8,179 bases of DNA from positions 1-8,179 of the forward strand of contig JAQTVX010000080.1 of assembly GCA_028706585.1 (NCBI GenBank). The letters run 5' to 3'. Shown one piece after another: positions 1 through 5,812 of this stretch (the first letter of the stretch is position 1; each line of letters begins with the position of its first letter). The notes below the pieces were generated by a model that did no database searches, had not been told where the DNA came from, and worked only from the letters and a program-made list of their open reading frames with translations. The position numbers and the translations under genes are program-made. The stretch comes from Candidatus Krumholzibacteriia bacterium. GTDB lineage: Bacteria > Krumholzibacteriota > Krumholzibacteriia > Krumholzibacteriales > Krumholzibacteriaceae.

Positions 1-259
1 GAACATCGGGACGCTATTCGTCTTCGTCCTCGTCTGCGTAGGCGTCATTATCCTGCGGCGCACGGATCCCGACCGCCCGCGGGCGTTCAGGACCCCGTTC
101 GTGCCGGCGGTGCCGCTGCTCGGGATCGCGATGTGCGTCTATCTGATGCTCGGGCTCCCGTGGGCTACTTGGGCCCGGTTCGGTCTGTGGCTCGCCGCTG
201 GACTCGTGTTCTATTTTGCTTACGGGTTCAGGCACAGCCTTCTGCGGAAGGGCGGTTGA
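1..259 (+). CDS. Amino acid permease, APC superfamily (C-terminal end only)
   Basis: This is the last 85 codons of a gene that begins before the window; the frame runs from base 2 to a TGA at 257-259. The fragment reads as three hydrophobic segments (about residues 2-19, 35-54 and 58-76). Between the first two lies a charged cytosolic loop, RRTDPDRPRAFRTP, leading into VPAVPLLG. That loop is typical of the C-terminal part of cationic amino acid transporter/YfnA-like permeases of the APC superfamily, which import amino acids by proton or cation coupling. The protein ends in a short basic tail (RHSLLRKGG). Its stop lies 10 bases before the ABC ATPase start, so co-transcription is likely. The substrate cannot be judged because the substrate-binding helices lie outside the window. 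The family call is fairly secure from the loop; a specific gene name is not. Confidence 0.8.
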   Translation, partial: NIGTLFVFVLVCVGVIILRRTDPDRPRAFRTPFVPAVPLLGIAMCVYLMLGLPWATWARFGLWLAAGLVFYFAYGFRHSLLRKGG

Positions 260-269
260 GGCGCGATCC

Positions 270-1262
270 ATGGATGCCATCAGGGTCGACAATCTGACCA
301 AGAGGTTCGACGGGCTCACGGCCGTCGACAACGTCTCTTTTTCAGTCGGCGAGGGCGAGCTCTTCGGGCTCTTGGGGCCCAACGGCGCAGGGAAGACCAC
401 CACGATCAACATGCTCTCCACGCTGCTCAAACCGACCTCGGGGGACGCGGCGGTGGCGGGCTTCAGCGTGACGAAGGACCGCGATGACGTCCGCAAGAGC
501 ATCGGCATCGTTTTCCAGGAGCCGGCTCTCGACAGCAAGCTCACCGGCAGGGAGAACCTCGAGTTTCACGCGATGATGTACGGAATCGACAAGGCGGAGA
601 GGCGACGGAGGATCGCCGAGGTGCTCGAGCTCGTGGAGCTCTCGGAGAAGTCGCGCGTGCTCGTTGAGAATTACTCGGGCGGCATGAAGCGGAGGCTCGA
701 GATCGCGCGAGGACTCATCCAGCGGCCCAAGGTTCTCTTCCTCGACGAGCCCACGCTCGGCCTCGACGCCCAGACGAGGCGGAATATATGGGATTACATC
801 GAGAAACTGAACGGAGAGGCTCGTGTGACGATCATTCTCACCACGCACTACATGGAGGAAGCGGATTTCCTGTGTGAACGCATCGCGATAATGGATAACG
901 GGAGATTCGTCGCGCTCGATACGCCTCCGCGATTGAAGGATCTCCTCGGCGGCGACGTCGTCTGCCTCGAGGTGGAAGGCGATCCCGGGCCCCTGATAGA
1001 CGGGTTCAAGTCGCTCGATTGGATCAAAGGCTGCAGCCGTCACGAAGAGACGCTGAACCTGACGATGGAAAAGGGTGAGCGGCGCATCCCGGAGCTCATC
1101 ACGGTGGCGCAGCGGTACGGGGTGTCCGTCGCGTGCGTCCAGCTCCGCAAGCCGAGCCTCGAGGACGTTTTTCTCCACTTCACCGGCCGGACGATCCGCG
1201 ACCGGGAGGCGGGCACCGTCGAGCGAAACCGCACGATGATGTTTCCTCACGGGAGACGGTAG
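270..1262 (+). CDS. ABC transporter ATP-binding protein, DrrA-like
   Basis: This 330-residue protein is the nucleotide-binding subunit of an ABC-2 type exporter; it hydrolyses ATP at the inner membrane to drive the permease encoded next. All catalytic motifs are intact: Walker A GPNGAGKT (36-43), Q-loop Gln83, signature YSGGM (135-139), Walker B VLFLDEP (155-161), D-loop GLDAQTR (164-170) and H-loop His193. The stretch after about 220 is the C-terminal extension of DrrA-type ATPases, ending in the typical PSLEDVFLHFTGR. Length fits the family. I chose ATG 270 because the family N-terminus (MDAIRVDNLTKRF) begins there and a GAGG lies at 257-260, overlapping the permease stop; an in-frame TTG at 216 would add 18 unlikely residues inside the upstream gene. 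DrrA relatives export drugs, lipids or glycans, and the substrate here is unknown. Confidence 0.95.
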   Translation: MDAIRVDNLTKRFDGLTAVDNVSFSVGEGELFGLLGPNGAGKTTTINMLSTLLKPTSGDAAVAGFSVTKDRDDVRKSIGIVFQEPALDSKLTGRENLEFHAMMYGIDKAERRRRIAEVLELVELSEKSRVLVENYSGGMKRRLEIARGLIQRPKVLFLDEPTLGLDAQTRRNIWDYIEKLNGEARVTIILTTHYMEEADFLCERIAIMDNGRFVALDTPPRLKDLLGGDVVCLEVEGDPGPLIDGFKSLDWIKGCSRHEETLNLTMEKGERRIPELITVAQRYGVSVACVQLRKPSLEDVFLHFTGRTIRDREAGTVERNRTMMFPHGRR

Positions 1263-1266
1263 CGGC

Positions 1267-2031
1267 ATGATCAACTGGACCGCGATATACGTCATGTGGC
1301 TTCGCGAGATGAAGCGGTACATGCGGGCGAAGTCGCGGGTTTTCGGATCGCTCGCAATGCCGCTGTTCTTCATGGCGTTTCTGGGGCTCGGATTCAACCG
1401 GATGCCGGTGCCGGGGATCTCGGAAGACGTGAACTACATCCGCTTTCTCGTGCCGGGCATTCTCGGCATGACGCTGCTTTTTTCCTCGACGATGCAGGGG
1501 CTTTCCGTTCTGTGGGACAAGGAGTTCGGATTTCTCAAGGAGATCATGGTCGCGCCCGTGAGCCGCGTTTCCCTCGTCCTGGGCAGAATCGCGGGGGGCA
1601 TCACGACGGCGCTCATCCAGGGCATGCTCATTCTGCTTCTCTCGCTGCTTATGGGGTTCCGTATTGCGGGCGTGGGGCAGTTTCTCCTCGCGTTGGTCTT
1701 CATGCTGCTGATAGGATTCACGTTCATCGGGCTGGGGCTCATCTTCGCATCGAAGATGAAGGACATGCAGGGATTCAGCATCGTCATGAATTTCATCGTC
1801 TTTCCACTGTTCTTTCTGTCGGGCGCCCTCTATCCGCTCGGGAATCTCCCCGTGTTCGTCCGCGTCCTTTCCTATGCCGACCCGCTGACGTTCGGGATCG
1901 ACGGCCTGCGGGGCGCCCTGATCGACGTCTCCTCGCTCCCCATCGCCTTGGACCTCGCGATCATGGTCGGATTCTCGCTGATAATGGTTTTCCTCGGAGC
2001 CTACTTCTTCGAAAAGACAGAGAGCGCCTGA
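1267..2031 (+). CDS. ABC-2 type transporter permease, DrrB-like
   Basis: This 254-residue inner-membrane protein is the channel-forming partner of the ATPase just upstream. About six hydrophobic segments are visible (roughly 25-43, 60-82, 105-130, 138-161, 169-191 and 227-248), the usual ABC-2 layout. Two stretches are diagnostic: WDKEFGFLKEIMVAPVSR (83-100), the cytosolic loop that contacts the ATPase, and FPLFFLSGALYPL (179-191) in the fifth helix. The charged N-terminus before helix 1 (REMKRYMRAKSR) matches the amphipathic coupling region of the family. The start at ATG 1267 lies 4 bases after the ATPase stop, with GGGAG at 1251-1255 inside the end of that gene, so translation is probably coupled. 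Length is normal and nothing is missing. One ATPase plus one permease implies an assembly of two of each. The substrate cannot be read from the sequence. Confidence 0.95.
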   Translation: MINWTAIYVMWLREMKRYMRAKSRVFGSLAMPLFFMAFLGLGFNRMPVPGISEDVNYIRFLVPGILGMTLLFSSTMQGLSVLWDKEFGFLKEIMVAPVSRVSLVLGRIAGGITTALIQGMLILLLSLLMGFRIAGVGQFLLALVFMLLIGFTFIGLGLIFASKMKDMQGFSIVMNFIVFPLFFLSGALYPLGNLPVFVRVLSYADPLTFGIDGLRGALIDVSSLPIALDLAIMVGFSLIMVFLGAYFFEKTESA

Positions 2032-2038
2032 GGTGGCG

Positions 2039-3718
2039 ATGACGGCACCGCTTGGAAGGGATGGAGCGACGCGCGCTTTTGCATGGATGGTGATCCTGCT
2101 CGGTCTTTTCGCCGTCGTTTATGGAATTCAGCGCGTCCCGCTCATCGATCCGGATGAAGGGCGCAACGCCGAGGTGGCGCGGGAGATGCGGGAGGCGGGG
2201 GATTGGATCACGCCGCGCTTCCACGGCATGCCTTACCTGGACAAGCCGGCTCTCTACTTCGATGCCGTCGGTCTGAGCTGTGCGATCTTCGGCGGCGGCG
2301 AGGCGGCGTGCCGGCTGCCTTCGGTACTGTTCGCGCTGGGCACCGCAGCAGCCACGTTCCTGCTCGGAGCCGGGCTCTTCGGCCGGGCGAGGGCGCTTCT
2401 CGGTATCGCCGTGCTGGCGACGGCCCCGCTCTTCGTTGGATTCGCACGGGTCGTGATCTTCGACATGGCGCTCACATTCTTTGTCACGACGTCGATTCTT
2501 CTGGCGGAAGAGGGGAGAAAGGGCCGGCCGTGGGGATTTCCTCTCGCGTGGGTGGCGACGGCGCTGGCCGTTCTCACCAAGGGACCGATAGGACTCCTGC
2601 TTCCGGTGCTCGGAACGACGGCCCTGTCGCTGGGCCAGGAGCCGCCCCGCCGTTTACGCCGATACTTTCACCCTCTCCATATTGCTCTCTTCTTCGCCGT
2701 CGCGCTGCCGTGGGTGGTGGAGGTTGAGATCCGGAATCCCGGGTTTCTGCGATACGCCCTCTTCGTGGAGACGTTCGAACGGCTCACACGCCCTTCGTTT
2801 CAGCGGACCGGATCGGTGTTTTATTATGTGCCGGTGCTGCTTCTCGGGCTGTTCCCCTGGAGTCTCCCGGCCCTGGGCGGCATTGCGACGTCGCGGCTTC
2901 GTTCTATCCGGCGCCTCGCTCGGCCATCTCCCGAGCTGGGGCTCATCCTCGCCGCGGGGATCATCGTTCTTTTCTTCTCTCTCTCGACGAGCAAACTCGG
3001 AGGGTACGTTCTCCCGGCCTTTCCTCTCGTCGCTCTCCTCATCGGGAACGAGTCGGTGCGCGCGAAGGATCGTCCCGGCTCATGGGTCTGGACGCCGGGC
3101 GTCGCTCTCCTGCTCATCGGGACGCTTCTTCTGAGGGGTTCCGTTCGATCCGCCATCGCCGACGGGCTCCACCAACCGCTTGCTCTTCGTGCCGCGGTCG
3201 AGATGCTCCTCATCAGAATCGGAGCCTGGTCCCTCGCGATCGGCGTGCTCATCGCAGGGCTCGGGCTTTTCCGGCGAAACGCCGCGGTTTTCGCGCTCCT
3301 GGGCATGTGGCTGCCGGGCGTCGTGCTCCTCGGCCTCGGCCCCGCCATGCTCTATGCGGAGGAGAATTCTTCCCGCGCGCTCTCGAGCGAGCTTCGGCGG
3401 CTCGCCGGAGATGAGGCGCGGGTTGCGGCGCTGCACTGTTTCCCCATCGGCGTCGATTATTACATGGGCCGCGTCGTCCCCGTCGTGAGCGAAACCGGGC
3501 AGGAGCTCACGAGCAATTACATCGCGCGGAACTTCGAAGAGCTTCGGGTGAACGGAACTCAGGGCCTGTGGAGCCCCTTGGAGCTCGAAAGCCGGCTCGC
3601 GCGCGGGGAGATTGACATCCTGATTACGCGGGGCAATATTGAGCCGGGGTTCGGCCTTCGCCCGGCCGGCCGCGTAGGCGGATACCGGCTCTGGCGCGAA
3701 AGTTCCCCCGGGAAATGA
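2039..3718 (+). CDS. ArnT-like / PMT_2 family membrane glycosyltransferase
   Basis: This 559-residue polytopic membrane protein belongs to the GT-C fold family that includes ArnT and protein O-mannosyltransferases, which use polyprenyl-phosphate-linked sugars on the outer face of the inner membrane. After a first hydrophobic helix (14-30) comes IDPDEGRNAEVAREM (36-50), whose first Asp is in the family's catalytic position, then GMPYLDKPAL (63-72). Further family marks are LTKGPIGL (179-186), FERLTRPSF through VLLLGLFPWS (246-275) and SKLGGYVLPAFP (318-329). From about 440 to the end is a soluble, probably periplasmic, domain. Length is close to ArnT (about 550). I prefer ATG 2039 because GAGG at 2030-2033, overlapping the permease stop, is spaced 5 bases from it; GTG 2033 would add two residues. 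Whether it modifies lipid A, another lipid or protein is not determinable, so no gene symbol is given. Confidence 0.88.
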   Translation: MTAPLGRDGATRAFAWMVILLGLFAVVYGIQRVPLIDPDEGRNAEVAREMREAGDWITPRFHGMPYLDKPALYFDAVGLSCAIFGGGEAACRLPSVLFALGTAAATFLLGAGLFGRARALLGIAVLATAPLFVGFARVVIFDMALTFFVTTSILLAEEGRKGRPWGFPLAWVATALAVLTKGPIGLLLPVLGTTALSLGQEPPRRLRRYFHPLHIALFFAVALPWVVEVEIRNPGFLRYALFVETFERLTRPSFQRTGSVFYYVPVLLLGLFPWSLPALGGIATSRLRSIRRLARPSPELGLILAAGIIVLFFSLSTSKLGGYVLPAFPLVALLIGNESVRAKDRPGSWVWTPGVALLLIGTLLLRGSVRSAIADGLHQPLALRAAVEMLLIRIGAWSLAIGVLIAGLGLFRRNAAVFALLGMWLPGVVLLGLGPAMLYAEENSSRALSSELRRLAGDEARVAALHCFPIGVDYYMGRVVPVVSETGQELTSNYIARNFEELRVNGTQGLWSPLELESRLARGEIDILITRGNIEPGFGLRPAGRVGGYRLWRESSPGK

Positions 3719-3727
3719 GCTATTGCG

Positions 3728-5701
3728 GTGTGCGGCATTTTTGGATTCTACTCTCCTCTCGTATCGTCCCTTCCGGCGCAGGATCTGCTGCCGCGGATGG
3801 CGCGCACGCTTATGCATAGAGGGCCCGATGAAGGCGGGTGCTACAGGGAGGGGCCGGTGGGGCTCGGCAACCGCCGTCTGGCAATCGTGGATCTCGAGAC
3901 GGGCCGGCAGCCGCTCCGGAATGAGACGGGTGATATTCGCCTCGTCTGCAATGGAGAGATCTACAATGCACCCGATCTGCGGCGGGAGCTCGAGGGCCGT
4001 CATACCTTTCTCACCCACTCGGACGCCGAGGTTATACTGCACCTCTACGAGGATCACGGGGTCGGTCTGCTGAATCGCATCGAGGGCATGTTCGCCATCG
4101 CTCTCTGGGACGGAGCGAATCGTCGGCTGCTTCTGGCCCGGGACCGCGCGGGAGAGAAGCCGCTTTTCTACACCATGCATCGCGGCGTGCTGTACTTCGC
4201 GAGCGAGATTTCCGCTCTGCGGCAGGTGGACGGCGTCGGCTCGGAGCTCGATCCGGCCTCGCTGCGCCTGTTTCTCTCCTTCGGATACTTTCCGGCGCCA
4301 TGGTCGCCCTATCGCGATATCCGCAAAATGGTGCCCGGCACGATCGCTCTGTTCGAGGAGGGATCGGAGTCGCCGCGGTTTCACTCCTATTGGAGTCTCC
4401 TGCTGCATGCTGCGGCTGGAGCGATGAGCCCGGATCGGTCGGGGGGCGCGGCCGGCGCCGCGGCCGCCCTGCGCGGGATGGTCGAGACATCGGTGCAGCG
4501 GCAGCGAATGAGCGACGTTCCCGTGGGAATCGCCCTGAGCGGGGGTCTCGACTCCGGCTGGATAGCCGCCGTTGCGTCGCGCCAGTGGGGCGAGCCGATT
4601 CATACGTTCACCGTTTCCTTCGGCGATCGTTCCTATGATGAGGGCGCCGGCGCCGCCGCGATAGCGCGACGCCTGGGCACGATCCATCACGAGGCGCGGG
4701 CCGACCGGCCGTCCCTGGTCCGGGCGCTGCACGCGTTGTCCCTGCACATGGACGAGCCGCTCGGAGACCCGGCGATTTTGCCGACTTATCTGCTCGCGGA
4801 GACCGCGCGGCGGGATGTCAAGGTGCTCCTCGGCGGAGAGGGAGCCGACGAGCTTTTCGCCGGATATCCGACCTACCTCGGGCACCGTCTCGCCCGGCGC
4901 TACCGGAGCGTGCCGCGATGGTTGCGGAGGCGGGCGCTCGGCCCCATCGTGGAGGCGTGGCCTCCATCCGACCGGCCGGTTTCCGTCGATTTTCTACTGA
5001 AGCGCTTCGTCGGGGGGGCGGAACAGCCCCTCATCGAGCGGCACGCGGCGTGGTTCGGGATCTTTGATTCGTCGGAAGCGGCCTCGCTCGCGGGTCCATT
5101 GCTGGATGGCGGCGCTTCGACGACGAGCGCCGTCGACGTGCTGCGTGACCTGCTCGGAGACGGCAGACAATGGGGCGAGGCGGAGCTGGAGAAGATCCTC
5201 TATCTCGACTTCCGCACCTATCTGGGCGAGGGGCTTCTTACCAAGCTCGACAGAGTGTCCATGGCCTGCTCCTTGGAGACGCGTTCGCCCTATCTCAGCC
5301 GGGAATTGATGGAGTATGCGGCGCGCCTCCCCGTGGAATGGAAGCTGCATGGTTTCTCCATGAAATGGATCATGAAACAAGCGGCGCGCGGTAGCGCGCC
5401 CGATGAGCTCCTCGCGAGGAGGAAGCACGGACTTTCGGTTCCGCTGGCGGGCATGTTCAGGAACGAGCTTAGAGAGTTTCTGTGCGCCGAGCTCGATCCA
5501 GCGAGGCTCGAGAGTGAGGGCCTTCTGCGCGGGAGGGCCGTGGAGCGTCTCGTCAAGGATCACCTGGAGAGAAGGGCCGACCGCTCCCGCGGGCTTTGGA
5601 CGATTCTCTCGCTCGTTCTCTGGTACAGGAAACAGGCTCTCGCGAGAACGCGCGAAACGTCCGCCTGCGCCGCGCGCGGCGATGCGTGTTCCGCCCAATG
5701 A
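3728..5701 (+). CDS. asnB: Asparagine synthetase (glutamine-hydrolysing) or AsnB-like amidotransferase
   Basis: This 657-residue enzyme has two domains. The N-terminal class II glutaminase begins MCGIFGF; Cys2 is the nucleophile once Met is removed, which fixes the GTG start at 3728. Arg50, NGEIYN (75-80), Asp99 (HSDAE) and RDRAGEKPL (138-146) are the expected glutamine-site and structural residues. The C-terminal synthetase domain has the ATP pyrophosphatase loop SGGLDS (271-276), GEGADELF (370-377) and the later LTKLDRVSM and LETRSPYLS stretches. It would transfer ammonia from glutamine to an AMP-activated carboxylate, classically aspartate. It is longer than E. coli AsnB (about 554), with an Ala/Gly-rich linker near 227-250 and a Cys-containing tail (SACAARGDACSAQ). 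Close relatives in polysaccharide clusters amidate sugar acids, so the glycosyltransferase 9 bases upstream makes that role possible. No strong ribosome binding site is visible, suggesting coupling. Confidence 0.92.
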   Translation: MCGIFGFYSPLVSSLPAQDLLPRMARTLMHRGPDEGGCYREGPVGLGNRRLAIVDLETGRQPLRNETGDIRLVCNGEIYNAPDLRRELEGRHTFLTHSDAEVILHLYEDHGVGLLNRIEGMFAIALWDGANRRLLLARDRAGEKPLFYTMHRGVLYFASEISALRQVDGVGSELDPASLRLFLSFGYFPAPWSPYRDIRKMVPGTIALFEEGSESPRFHSYWSLLLHAAAGAMSPDRSGGAAGAAAALRGMVETSVQRQRMSDVPVGIALSGGLDSGWIAAVASRQWGEPIHTFTVSFGDRSYDEGAGAAAIARRLGTIHHEARADRPSLVRALHALSLHMDEPLGDPAILPTYLLAETARRDVKVLLGGEGADELFAGYPTYLGHRLARRYRSVPRWLRRRALGPIVEAWPPSDRPVSVDFLLKRFVGGAEQPLIERHAAWFGIFDSSEAASLAGPLLDGGASTTSAVDVLRDLLGDGRQWGEAELEKILYLDFRTYLGEGLLTKLDRVSMACSLETRSPYLSRELMEYAARLPVEWKLHGFSMKWIMKQAARGSAPDELLARRKHGLSVPLAGMFRNELREFLCAELDPARLESEGLLRGRAVERLVKDHLERRADRSRGLWTILSLVLWYRKQALARTRETSACAARGDACSAQ

Positions 5702-5755
5702 GGCCGCCCTGCGCGCCGCGAGGTCGCCGCCCGGCGCCGCCATCGGAAAAATCGG

Positions 5756-5783
5756 TTTACAAAAGGAGTTGCGTGCTGATAAT
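5756..5783 (+). promoter_or_regulatory. Putative sigma-70-type promoter for the PAS-sensor gene
   Basis: TTTACA at 5756-5761 matches the -35 consensus at five of six bases, and GATAAT at 5778-5783 matches the -10 consensus at five of six. The 16-base spacer is near optimal. The pair sits in a locally less GC-rich patch of an otherwise GC-rich sequence, directly upstream of a gene preceded by the longest gap in the window. A start near 5789-5791 would leave a leader of about 22 bases containing the ribosome binding site. This is inferred from consensus matching only; the host's sigma factor preference is unknown. Confidence 0.5.
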
Positions 5784-5795
5784 GGGGAGACACAC

Positions 5796-5802
5796 AAGGG
5801 GG
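5796..5802 (+). promoter_or_regulatory. Ribosome binding site of the PAS-sensor gene
   Basis: AAGGGGG lies 10 bases before ATG 5813 and is a fair Shine-Dalgarno match. It supports that start, which is also forced by the frame: an in-frame TAA at 5780-5782 is followed by no ATG, GTG or TTG until 5813. Confidence 0.6.
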
Positions 5803-5812
5803 TGCTGCGCCG

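Larger units (their letters stand above)
5702..5812. other. Intergenic region between the asparagine synthetase and PAS-sensor genes
   Basis: This 111-base gap is the only real non-coding space in the window. Its first half (5702-5743) is very GC-rich and contains a 6-base G/C inverted repeat (5713-5718 with 5732-5737) that has no following T-run. Its second half is less GC-rich, with A- and T-rich patches, and carries the promoter and ribosome binding site described separately. I see no RNA gene or riboswitch-like structure. Confidence 0.7.

Noticed and set aside
216..269. An in-frame TTG at 216 as an earlier start for the ABC ATPase
   Set aside because: It would add 18 residues unlike the family N-terminus and overlap the permease gene by 44 bases, whereas ATG 270 gives the standard N-terminus.
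342..1397. A 351-codon open frame on the - strand opposite the ABC ATPase gene and the start of its permease gene
   Set aside because: It is antisense to a protein with every ABC motif intact and has no recognisable domain of its own.
4538..4558. Gly instead of Ser after the SGGLDS loop of the asparagine synthetase, considered as a possible loss of function
   Set aside because: The core SGGxDS residues that bind pyrophosphate are intact; the following position is not part of the essential motif.
3080..4885. A 601-codon open frame on the - strand spanning parts of the glycosyltransferase and asparagine synthetase genes
   Set aside because: It is antisense to two genes with clear family motifs, crosses the boundary between them, has an Arg/Pro/Ala/Gly-rich product with no recognisable domain, and is expected from GC-biased third positions.
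5713..5737. A G/C inverted repeat (GCGCCG with CGGCGC, 13-base loop) after the asparagine synthetase stop, considered as a terminator
   Set aside because: The stem is only six pairs, the loop is long, and no T-run follows; such short G/C repeats arise by chance in sequence of this composition.
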